From Deltaproteobacteria bacterium RIFCSPLOWO2_12_FULL_60_19 (GTDB taxonomy: Bacteria > Desulfobacterota > Binatia > UBA9968), in contig MGSS01000097.1 of the NCBI GenBank assembly GCA_001798595.1, positions 1 to 64,000 of the forward strand: 64,000 bases of DNA. The letters are read 5' to 3'. The notes beneath the pieces are model-generated. The model was not told the DNA's origin and made no database searches. It saw only the letters and a list, made by a program, of their open reading frames with translations. Positions 26,520 to 33,736 of the stretch are shown in pieces. Position numbers and translations under genes: made by a program. The stretch's first letter is position 1. Every line of letters starts with the position of its first letter.

Positions 26520-27347
26520 ATGAGGACTCGCCCTTTCGGATTGCTGCCGTTCGTGTCGTTGATGCTGTGGGGTTGTCCGATGGAAGAGAAATTCATCTTT
26601 TTTCCCTCGTCCGCCATCGAACAAACTCCGCGCGATATCGGGCTTGCCTTTGAAGACGTGTTTTTCACCGCGAGCGACGGCGTTCGACTGAACGGCTGGT
26701 TCGTTCCTCACCCGCAGGCCACGACTACGCTCCTCTGGTTTCACGGCAACGCCGGCAACATCAGCCATCGGCTGGGAAATCTCCGCCTGCTCCACGACAA
26801 GGTCAAAACCAACGTCTTTGCGGTCGACTATCGCGGTTATGGGCGAAGCGACGGAACGGTTTCCGAGCAAGGCACCTACCGGGACGCGGAGGCCGCGCTC
26901 CGCCATCTGCGGGCACGGCAGGAGATCGACGCTAAAAACACCGTGATCTTCGGTCAATCCCTGGGCGCCGCCGTAGCCACGGAGCTGGCGAGTCGCCAAA
27001 CCTGCCTCGCCCTCATTCTCGAAGCGCCCTTCGCGTCGGTGCGGGCGATGGCGCGCGTCGCCTTCCCCTGGCTGCCGATCGGCCCGCTCATCCGCACCCG
27101 CTACGAGGTGATCGAAACGATCAAACGAGTCAAGGCGCCGATTCTCATCCTCCACGGCGACCGGGACGAGGTGGTGCCTTTCGACCAGGGCAAACAGGTC
27201 TTCGCGGCGGCCCCGGAACCCAAAGAGTTTTACACGATCGCCGGCTCGCACCACAACGACACCTACGTCGTGGGCGGCGACGCCTACTTCGCCACGATCA
27301 AGGACTTCATTGAGAAGGCCGCGCTCCGCCCGACAAAAGCGCCGTAG
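26520..27347 (+). CDS. Alpha/beta hydrolase, probably membrane- or lipid-anchored
   Basis: 275 residues from ATG 26520; GTG 26502 is an alternative start. A short hydrophobic leader ends in LMLWGC, a weak lipobox. The hydrolase core shows LLWFHGNAGNISHR (oxyanion region), the nucleophile elbow FGQSLGAAVA, the acid region LHGDRDEVVP and the final GSHHNDTY for the catalytic His. This is the BEM46/YfhR-like group of serine hydrolases; the substrate is unknown. Confidence 0.8.
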   Translation: MRTRPFGLLPFVSLMLWGCPMEEKFIFFPSSAIEQTPRDIGLAFEDVFFTASDGVRLNGWFVPHPQATTTLLWFHGNAGNISHRLGNLRLLHDKVKTNVFAVDYRGYGRSDGTVSEQGTYRDAEAALRHLRARQEIDAKNTVIFGQSLGAAVATELASRQTCLALILEAPFASVRAMARVAFPWLPIGPLIRTRYEVIETIKRVKAPILILHGDRDEVVPFDQGKQVFAAAPEPKEFYTIAGSHHNDTYVVGGDAYFATIKDFIEKAALRPTKAP

Positions 27348-27652
27348 CCTCTATCATCATCCCCCCGCAGGCGAGACCTCATGGCGCAAGTCTTCGGGCC
27401 GCGGCCGATAGGTAGCTACCATGAGTCGAAGCTCTCTCATCGGACGTCCGCGGCCCTCTCCCTCGCGCCCGTCGGTCTCGCCGGGAAAGCCGCTGCCCGG
27501 TCGAAGAGCCCGCGCATCCGATACCGCCGGTAGGATTAAGCCGCTACCCATTGCGCGGGCTCGGAGAGCGGGTGGCGGCTTTCCCCGTCAACACACTAGA
27601 CAATAACCCGCCGGTTAGCTTATAAGGATACTCCTAGGGGAGGAATGGATTT
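27348..27652. other. Intergenic region rich in inverted repeats
   Basis: There is no open frame of note. It contains the structured-RNA candidate described at 27378-27585 and a strong ribosome-binding site, GGGGAGGA, before ATG 27653. Confidence 0.6.
27378..27585 (+). ncRNA. Candidate structured leader RNA (unclassified)
   Basis: Several complementary segments lie within about 210 nt. Seventeen bases at 27483-27499 pair with 27569-27585 (15 Watson-Crick and 2 G-U). Inside, 27506-27516 pairs with 27552-27562 over 11 bp, after a symmetric 6 x 6 internal loop, and GGTAG (27529-27533) pairs with CTACC (27544-27548). Upstream, CTCATGG (27378-27384) can pair with CCATGAG (27419-27425), and GGGCCGCGG (27396-27404) with CCGCGGCCC (27448-27456). 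The last two cross, so they would form a pseudoknot or be mutually exclusive. The element ends 67 bases before the haem-oxygenase-fold gene. A riboswitch is possible; a transposable hairpin is the alternative. Confidence 0.45.
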
Positions 27653-28378
27653 ATGGGCCGCGTCTCATCTGGTTTCATCGAAGCTCTCGATCGTATCGTC
27701 GCCGACTACCAGCTCAGCCTCAAATGGTGCGCCTATTCCAAAGACCGGCTGACCGTGCACGGCGCGCGGACGCTGGTCCAGCAGTGGGGAATCTTCACCC
27801 GCCACAGCCGCCGCTGCTGGGCTTACGTCGTGGGCAACTGTTCCCATCTCGAAATCCGCAAATTCGTCGTCACCGAGAATCTCTATGAAGAAGAGGCGCT
27901 CGAAGGCCACTCCCATTATGAGTTGCTCGTGCGCATGGGCCAGGCCGTGGGGCTGAGCCGGGAGGAGATCGAGCAGGCCAAGCCGCTGCCGACCACGGTC
28001 GTCGCGCTCCACGCCTGGGAGACCCTGACCAAGAACCGCACTTGGTATGAAGGGTTGGCGGCCAAAGGGGTGCTGGAGCGGACCAATAACCCCCACTGCG
28101 GAAACTTCTCCGCGCTCGAAGGCGAGCGCTGGATGCGCCAGCTCAAGCTCTCGCGCAAAGACGTCGAGTTCTGGCTGCTGCACGACTCGGTCGACCAGGT
28201 GCACGGCGACGGCTCGTTCCGCATGCTGGAGAAATATTTGAAAACCGACGCCGAGCGGGAAGCGGCGATCCGCGCCGCCGAGGAATCGATGATGGCCTGG
28301 AGAGTCTATTTCGACGGCATGTATGAAGCCGGGATCGAACGGACCCCGATGAAGGAGCGCTGGTATGGCACAGCCTGA
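27653..28378 (+). CDS. Haem-oxygenase-fold (TenA/PqqC-like) metal-dependent enzyme
   Basis: 241 residues of the helical haem-oxygenase-like superfamily. Potential di-metal or substrate ligands occur where expected: the acidic/His stretch LYEEEALEGHSHYELL, then FSALEGERWM and LLHDSVDQVHGD. Such proteins include TenA, PqqC and di-iron oxidases or decarboxylases such as CADD-like and UndA-like enzymes. The start has GGGGAGGA 8 bases upstream. It overlaps the following bicupin gene by 14 bases, so both are made together. Function within the family cannot be fixed; an oxidative step on an aromatic or acid substrate is inferred. Confidence 0.7.
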   Translation: MGRVSSGFIEALDRIVADYQLSLKWCAYSKDRLTVHGARTLVQQWGIFTRHSRRCWAYVVGNCSHLEIRKFVVTENLYEEEALEGHSHYELLVRMGQAVGLSREEIEQAKPLPTTVVALHAWETLTKNRTWYEGLAAKGVLERTNNPHCGNFSALEGERWMRQLKLSRKDVEFWLLHDSVDQVHGDGSFRMLEKYLKTDAEREAAIRAAEESMMAWRVYFDGMYEAGIERTPMKERWYGTA

Positions 28379-29465
28379 GCATAAACCGGCTCTCAAAGCG
28401 TTCGACGAGGAGCTGAAGCGGGTCCACATGACGGGCCAGTGGATCTACGAGGAGCTTTTGTCAAAGGCCATCGGCGGCCCGCGGCCCAAAGGCGTTCCCT
28501 ACATCTGGCCGTGGGACCTGGTCTATCCCAAGCTGCTGGAGGCCTGCGACGCCCTGCCCGAAAGCGAGACCGCGCGGCGCAGCCTGTTGTTCGACAATCC
28601 TGGCATCGAAACGCACGGCACGACGCACACCCTCCTCATGGGTATCCAGATGATCAAGCCCGGCGAGCATGCCTGGGCGCACCGCCACACGATGGCCGCG
28701 ATCCGCTTCGTCATCCAGGGCGACGGCAACGTCTGCACGACCGTGGACGGCGAGCCCTGCCCGATGGAGGACTACGATCTCATCTTGACGCCGACGTGGA
28801 CCTGGCACGACCACCGCAATCCGACCTCGAAGAGCACGATCTGGCTCGACGCGTTGGATGTCCCGCTGGTGCTGGGTCTCAACGTTCCGTTTTACGAGCC
28901 TTATCCGGGGAATCAACTGCAGGCGCTGAGGGACGAAGGCGACTACCTGCAGCGCAGGGCCGCCACCGTGCGCCCCACCTGGGAAAAAGCCAAGACGGCG
29001 AACCTACCGATGCGCTATCGCTGGAAAGACACCGATGCGCAGCTCAAAGCCCTGGCGAAAACTCCCGGCAGTCCTTACGACGGCGTCTCGCTCGAATACG
29101 TCAATCCGGTCGCGGGCGGCTCGACGCTGGCGACGATGGGCTGCTGGATCCAGATGCTCCGGCCCGGCGAGCGGACAAAAAAACATCGCCATACTTCGAG
29201 CGCGATGTATTTTGTGGTTCGCGGCGAAGGGACAACGATGGTCGGCGAGCAGGCGCTGGAGTGGAAACAGCACGACTCTTTCGTGATTCCGAATTGGGCC
29301 TGGCACGAGCATGTCAACCGCTCGCACGGCGACGAGGCGATTCTGTTTTCCGTCAACGACATTCCGGTGCTGAACGCCTTCGGGCTTTACCGCGAGGAGC
29401 CGGAGAATTCGCTCGGCGCCGTCTCGGCCCCGCCCGTCCCGGCGGTCGCACAGGCAAAACACTAA
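28365..29465 (+). CDS. Bicupin dioxygenase-like protein (gentisate 1,2-dioxygenase family)
   Basis: 366 residues with two cupin domains. The first has EHAWAHRHTMAAIRFVIQGDG and a downstream TWTWHDHRNP. The second has TKKHRHTSSAMYFVVRGEG and NWAWHEHVNRS. The His triads fit Fe(II) sites, and the overall order resembles gentisate or 1-hydroxy-2-naphthoate dioxygenases. Ring cleavage of a hydroxylated aromatic acid is therefore likely, but the exact substrate is unknown. Its start overlaps the upstream gene, and 18 bases separate it from the receptor that follows. Confidence 0.78.
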   Translation: MAQPEHKPALKAFDEELKRVHMTGQWIYEELLSKAIGGPRPKGVPYIWPWDLVYPKLLEACDALPESETARRSLLFDNPGIETHGTTHTLLMGIQMIKPGEHAWAHRHTMAAIRFVIQGDGNVCTTVDGEPCPMEDYDLILTPTWTWHDHRNPTSKSTIWLDALDVPLVLGLNVPFYEPYPGNQLQALRDEGDYLQRRAATVRPTWEKAKTANLPMRYRWKDTDAQLKALAKTPGSPYDGVSLEYVNPVAGGSTLATMGCWIQMLRPGERTKKHRHTSSAMYFVVRGEGTTMVGEQALEWKQHDSFVIPNWAWHEHVNRSHGDEAILFSVNDIPVLNAFGLYREEPENSLGAVSAPPVPAVAQAKH

Positions 29466-29483
29466 AAAATAGGGAGCATGAGG

Positions 29484-30455
29484 ATGAGGACTACTTTAGC
29501 CGCGTTACTGGGGGCGCTATTTTTTCTTTCCGCCGTGCCTGAGAGCCGGGCGCAGGCGCCGTTGCAGAAAGTGACGATCAGCTACTCCAGCAGCGGCATC
29601 ACTTCGATTGAATTTTTCATCGCCAAAGAAAAAGGCTTCTTTCGCGAGGAAGGTCTGGAGCCGCAGTTGGTTCAAATGTCCGCCAACGCGGCGATCGCCG
29701 CCGGAATCACGGGCGATTTGATCGGCTTGAGCTCGATCGGCAGCGCCATACGGGCGATCCAGCGCGGCCTTCCGCTGAAGGCGGTCTCCGTAACGCTGCG
29801 CCGCCCGCTCTTCTGGCTGATTTCCCGGCCCGAATACAAATCGGTCAAGGATCTTAAAGGAAAGATCATGGGCATCGTGACCTTCGGCGGGAGCCAGCAC
29901 ACGGCGGCGAGGAAACTGATAAGCCTTGGCGGCCTCGATCCGGACAAAGACCTCACGGCGATCCAGGCGGGAGAGGAAAGCCGGCAGCTCCAGGCGCTGG
30001 TCACCAACGCGATCCAGGTTTCGGCGATCAGCCCGCCGTGGGTGCTGATCGGCCGCGACAAATTCAAGATGAATATCCTGGACAGCTCGATCGATAAGTT
30101 CGCCAGCATTCAGAACGGCCTGGCGGTTCATGTAAAAACCCTTCAGGAAAAACCCGACCTGGTGAAGAAGATACTGCGCGCCAAGGCCAAGGCGGCGCGC
30201 TATTTCGAACAAAACGAAAGAGAGGTGAGCCAGATGCTCGCCAAGATGTGGAACACTGAGCTGCCGATCGCGCTGGAATCCTATCGCATGTCCAAGCCCG
30301 CGTTCACGGGATCGGGGATTCCTTCGGATGAAGAGATCAAGGAATACCTGGCGCTCGACGCTCAGATCCTCAAGCTCCCGGAGCCGATGGCGCCCTCGCA
30401 GGTATTCGACTTCGCGTTGCGCCGCGAGGTCAACCGGGAGTTGGGGATCAAATAA
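29484..30455 (+). CDS. NMT1/SsuA-type periplasmic substrate-binding protein
   Basis: 323 residues. ATG 29484 is chosen over 29478 because AGGGAG then lies at the right distance. The signal peptide ends near PESRAQA. The NMT1-like fold is indicated by KVTISYSSSGITSIEFFIAKEKGFF, DLKGKIMGIVTFGGSQHTAA and GLDPDKDLTAI. No ABC permease or ATPase gene is adjacent, so the receptor either uses a distant transporter or serves as a ligand-binding protein for the neighbouring catabolic genes. Confidence 0.85.
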   Translation: MRTTLAALLGALFFLSAVPESRAQAPLQKVTISYSSSGITSIEFFIAKEKGFFREEGLEPQLVQMSANAAIAAGITGDLIGLSSIGSAIRAIQRGLPLKAVSVTLRRPLFWLISRPEYKSVKDLKGKIMGIVTFGGSQHTAARKLISLGGLDPDKDLTAIQAGEESRQLQALVTNAIQVSAISPPWVLIGRDKFKMNILDSSIDKFASIQNGLAVHVKTLQEKPDLVKKILRAKAKAARYFEQNEREVSQMLAKMWNTELPIALESYRMSKPAFTGSGIPSDEEIKEYLALDAQILKLPEPMAPSQVFDFALRREVNRELGIK

Positions 30456-30458
30456 TAA

Positions 30459-30501
30459 TTGTGAATTTTGAGTGTTGAATTTTGAGTTAAAATCCAAAAT
30501 C
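30459..30501. repeat. AT-rich repeat, family D fragment
   Basis: Direct repeats of TTGAATTTTGAGT and AAAATCCAAAATCGG type follow the receptor stop codon within a few bases. Similar AT-rich units occur at 33347-33380, 41668-41757, 47362-47470 and 63902-63941. Confidence 0.5.
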
Positions 30502-30529
30502 GGATGCGGCAGAGGACAGGAGGGGGAAG

Positions 30530-32149
30530 ATGGCAAAGAGCGCTGCGAGAGTTGCGGGAGCAGAAAGAGGATACGCCGATCTGCGCGATCACATAGACGC
30601 GCTGGAGCACGCGGGGTTGCTGGTCCGGGTCAAGCGCGAGATCAACAAGGACACCGAGATGCATCCGCTGGTCCGCTGGCAGTATCGCGGCGGCCTGCCG
30701 GAGAAAGATTGGCGCGGCTTTTTGTTCGAGAACGTCACCGGCGCGAAAGGACGGCGCTACGATATTCCGGTCGGCGTCGGCGTGATGGCGGGATCGAAGT
30801 ATATCTGCGCCGTCGGCCTGACCTGCAAGCCCGAAGAGATCCCCGACAAGTGGCAACATGCCTTCAGCAATCCAATCGAGCCGACTATCGTGAAGAGCGG
30901 CCCGGTACAGGAGATCATACAAACGAAGGATGAGTTGAAGCGCGCCGGCGGGCTCGATCAGTTCCCGGTCCCGATCTCGACGCCGGGATTCGACGGCGCG
31001 CCGTTCATCACCGCCGGCCACTGGATCACCAAAGATCCCGAGACCGGCATCCGCAACGTGGGGAACTACCGCGGCCACCTGAAAGCGCAGGACCGGTTGG
31101 GGATCTTTCCCGGCCCCGGACAGCATGTCCTGGCCCACTGGAACAAACACCGGGAGCGCAAAATCCCGATGCAGGCCGCGGTCGTCGTCGGCCCGCCGCC
31201 GGTGGTTTCCTATGCGGCGGTGCAGAAAGTCCCCTACGGCGTCGATGAGATCGCCGTCGCCGGCGGCCTGGCCGGCGAGCCGATCCGGCTGGTGAAGTGC
31301 CAAACGGTGGATCTGGAAGTTCCTGCGGACGCCGAGATCGTCATCGAAGGGATTCTCGCCACCGATCTATTGGAGCCGGAGGGGCCGTTCGGCGAATCGC
31401 ACGGCTACATGCACCCACGCATGATGAACCCCTTCATGGAAGTCACCTGCATCACGCGCAAGAAGAATCCGATTCTCGTCTCCTGGACCAGCCAGGTCAC
31501 GCCGAGCGAATCGAGTATTATCAAGCGAGTCGGCTACGAGCCGCTGTTTCTCAAATTTCTCAAAGCCGAGCTGGGGATCAAGAGCGTTGTGCGGGTCGCG
31601 ATGCACGAGCCGCTCACCAATCTGCGCAAGGTGATCGTCGTGCAGATGAAAAAACCGACTGAGGCGGAGATCTGGCGCGCGCTCACCGGCGCGGCGACGT
31701 TTCATCCGGGCGTGGGAAAATTTCTGGTCGCGGTGGACGAGGATATCGACCCCTGGGACATGGACATGGTGATGTGGGCGATCAGCTACCGCTCCCAGCC
31801 ACATCGGGACACGCAAATCCTGCGCGGCCGCGAGGCCGGCCACGGGCCGCCGTTCGGCCGCGACGACCAGCCCGTCGAGACGCGCACAGCCGACGAATCG
31901 GCGCTGTTGATCAACGCCATCCTGCGCGATAAATTTCCGCCGGTCTCTTTGCCGAAGAAGGAATACATGGAAAACGCCAAAAAGATTTGGGAAGAGTTGG
32001 GGCTGCCGCGGCTCTCGCCGAAAAATCCCTGGTACGGCTATGAGCTGGGCGATTGGGACGAGGAACTCGACGAAGAGGCAAGGCTCGCGGTGGAGGGCGA
32101 GTATCTGAAAAACGGCGAGAAGCTCAAGGGCCTGCGGAAAAAAGTCTAA
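30530..32149 (+). CDS. UbiD family (prenyl-FMN) decarboxylase
   Basis: 539 residues, normal for UbiD-type reversible decarboxylases that act on aromatic or unsaturated carboxylic acids. The active-site block LLEPEGPFGESHGYMHP supplies the Glu residues used in catalysis, and GIRNVGNYRGHLK is the prenyl-FMN/metal-binding region. AGGAGGGGG precedes ATG 30530. The prenyl-FMN synthase (UbiX) is not in the window. With the upstream bicupin and haem-oxygenase-fold genes, it suggests degradation of an aromatic acid. Confidence 0.92.
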   Translation: MAKSAARVAGAERGYADLRDHIDALEHAGLLVRVKREINKDTEMHPLVRWQYRGGLPEKDWRGFLFENVTGAKGRRYDIPVGVGVMAGSKYICAVGLTCKPEEIPDKWQHAFSNPIEPTIVKSGPVQEIIQTKDELKRAGGLDQFPVPISTPGFDGAPFITAGHWITKDPETGIRNVGNYRGHLKAQDRLGIFPGPGQHVLAHWNKHRERKIPMQAAVVVGPPPVVSYAAVQKVPYGVDEIAVAGGLAGEPIRLVKCQTVDLEVPADAEIVIEGILATDLLEPEGPFGESHGYMHPRMMNPFMEVTCITRKKNPILVSWTSQVTPSESSIIKRVGYEPLFLKFLKAELGIKSVVRVAMHEPLTNLRKVIVVQMKKPTEAEIWRALTGAATFHPGVGKFLVAVDEDIDPWDMDMVMWAISYRSQPHRDTQILRGREAGHGPPFGRDDQPVETRTADESALLINAILRDKFPPVSLPKKEYMENAKKIWEELGLPRLSPKNPWYGYELGDWDEELDEEARLAVEGEYLKNGEKLKGLRKKV

Positions 32150-32181
32150 TCTCCAGCCGGTCTCATCACGCCCGAATCATT

Positions 32182-32203
32182 TTTGCTACACGGGTGTAGC
32201 AAA
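32182..32203 (+). promoter_or_regulatory. Perfect palindrome, possible enhancer site
   Basis: Arms TTTGCTACAC and GTGTAGCAAA flank GG: 10-bp perfect inverted arms with a 2-bp centre. Its centre lies about 140 bp upstream of the transcript start predicted from the sigma-54 box at 32308, the usual place for an enhancer-binding-protein site. It could alternatively be a terminator stem for the UbiD gene, but no T-run follows. Confidence 0.5.
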
Positions 32204-32307
32204 GCTGATACGCATTCCATCGCGCTCGTAATTCTCGAGCGTCTCAATCTCCGAAGAAATTGGCCATAATTTCAACGACTTGACATTCGCGTGCCATCCG
32301 GGCAACT

Positions 32308-32324
32308 GTGGCACGGGCCTTGCG
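32308..32324 (+). promoter_or_regulatory. Sigma-54-type promoter before the PF04392 gene
   Basis: The core TGGCACG-GGCC-TTGC (32309-32323) matches the -24/-12 consensus at every core base with correct spacing. The predicted start (about 32335) lies just upstream of a GGAG and ATG 32348, so the geometry is consistent. No experimental support. Confidence 0.6.
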
Positions 32325-32347
32325 CTTGAACTTCGCTGGAGAAAACC

Positions 32348-33339
32348 ATGAGCCGCCGCCTTGTGGTGCTATTCGCTCTGATCCTGAGCTGGGCAGTTGT
32401 CCATCCCGCCGCGGCGCAGCAGACCAAGAAAGTTCCCCGAATCGGTTATCTGTCGCCGTTTTCTCCCGCATCCGAAGCAAGCAAGCCTTCGTTGGAAGCC
32501 TTCCAGCAAGGCCTCCGTGATCTGGGTTGGATTCCGGGAAAGAATGTAAACGTCGAGTACCGCTGGGCGGCAGAAAAGTACGAACGGCTCCCTGAGCTTG
32601 CCACCGAGCTGATCCGTCTCAACGTAGATGTCATCTACGCCATGGCTGCCGCAGCTGCTCTCGCTGCTAAACGCGCTACAACCACCATACCGATTGTCTT
32701 TGTCGGGCTGGGCGATCCGGGGTGAGCCTCGGACTGGTCGACGGTCTTGCACGACCGGGGGGAAACGTCACGGGGTTGGGAGGCCTCACCTTGGAATTGA
32801 GCGGCAAACGGCTGGAGCTACTGAAGGAGGTCGCGCCAAGAGTCACTCGCGTCGCAGTTTTAGCGAATCCTTCACACCCGATGACCGCCCCGACGATGCG
32901 TGAAATACAGAGCGCGGCTAACGCTCTGGGCCTACGGATTCAGATACATGAGGTGCGAGAGGCCCAGAAAATCGAGGGAGCCTTCGCAGCAATGACCCGA
33001 CAACGGGCGGGTGGGCTTATGGTGCTCCAAGACCCGCTGTTCTTCAGTCAAAATAAACAGATCTTGTCACTTGCGGTAAAAAGCCGCCTTCCCGCGGTCT
33101 ATGTAGAGAGCGGCTGGGCGCCAGCGGGAGGACTTATGAGCTATGCTCCAAGCTTGCCTGATTTGCACCGGCGAGCCGCCATTTACGTGGACAAAATCCT
33201 AAAAGGCGCCAAGCCCGCCGACCTGCCGGTGGAGCAGCCGATGAGGTTTGAGTTTATCATCAATCTAAAGGCGGCCAAGCAAATCGGGTTAACAATTCCC
33301 CCTAATGTTTTGGCTAGAGCCGACAAAGTAATCCGATGA
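32348..33339 (+). pseudogene. PF04392-type ABC substrate-binding protein, frameshifted
   Basis: Two consecutive frames make up one protein. The first (32348-32725) has a signal peptide (LVVLFALILSWAVVHPAAAQ) and ends in FVGLGDPG. The second (32722-33339) continues SLGLVDGLARPGGNVTGLGG, the expected next block. The break is at a GGGG run near 32717-32721. Relatives read DPV-x-x-GLV, so two extra G residues is the simplest explanation. The rest of the fold is complete to IPPNVLARADKVIR. It may be a pseudogene, a sequencing error or a recoding event; the intact promoter argues for recent loss or an error. Confidence 0.75.
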
Positions 33340-33346
33340 CCGAACA

Positions 33347-33380
33347 ATCTAAAATCCAAAATCGAAAATCTAAAATCGTT
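33347..33380. repeat. AT-rich repeat, family D fragment
   Basis: Tandem AATC-TAAAATCC-AAAATCG-type units separate the true C-terminus of the PF04392 gene from a second orphan copy of the same C-terminal coding sequence. Confidence 0.5.
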
Positions 33381-33382
33381 AG

Positions 33383-33430
33383 GCGATTCCGCCGAATGTG
33401 CTGGCAAGGGCGGACAAGGTCATTAGGTAG
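33383..33430 (+). pseudogene. Orphan C-terminal tail of a second PF04392 gene
   Basis: Translation in frame gives AIPPNVLARADKVIR followed by TAG, identical at 14 residues to the end of the gene at 33292-33339, while the DNA differs at many third positions. So it is a divergent paralogue's tail, not a recent copy. The body of that gene is missing, probably lost by recombination at the AT-rich repeat. Confidence 0.75.
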
Positions 33431-33539
33431 CAGAGCGCAAAGTGCAAAGCGTAGAAGAAACTAACGAGCGAAATAGTAGTCCGTGGTCAGTCGTCTGTGG
33501 TCAGGCATACCCTGACTAAGTTTTTCATACCGCTGCCTC

Positions 33540-33677
33540 CTAGCGCGGCGGGAGCGGGTCGGCCCCCATAACTTTTTTGTAAACGTGATTGGCCGCCTTC
33601 CGGCCTCCCCCGCCGGGCATATACTCGTTAATGAGCATCGGATTCCCCGCAGTATATTTCTGCAGGAAGGTAAACAT
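33540..33677 (-). pseudogene. TctC receptor fragment
   Basis: The frame reads MFTFLQKYTAGNPMLINEYM then PGGGGRKAANHVYKKVMGAD. This matches residues of the TctC fold (LGKHIPGNPTIVVENM-x-GAGSLIAANYTYN in the intact receptor nearby). Only about 45 residues of a roughly 340-residue protein remain. It lies just downstream of the TctAB gene, so it is probably the relic of another receptor. Confidence 0.65.
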
Positions 33678-33736
33678 AGCTCTCACCCTGAGATCGCCAG
33701 CGCCGCCGAAAGCGCGAAGCGACCGGTCTGTAACCG

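Noticed and set aside
27378..27585. RNase P RNA, SRP RNA, 6S RNA or cobalamin riboswitch
   Set aside because: None of the conserved sequence blocks of these RNAs is present on either strand.
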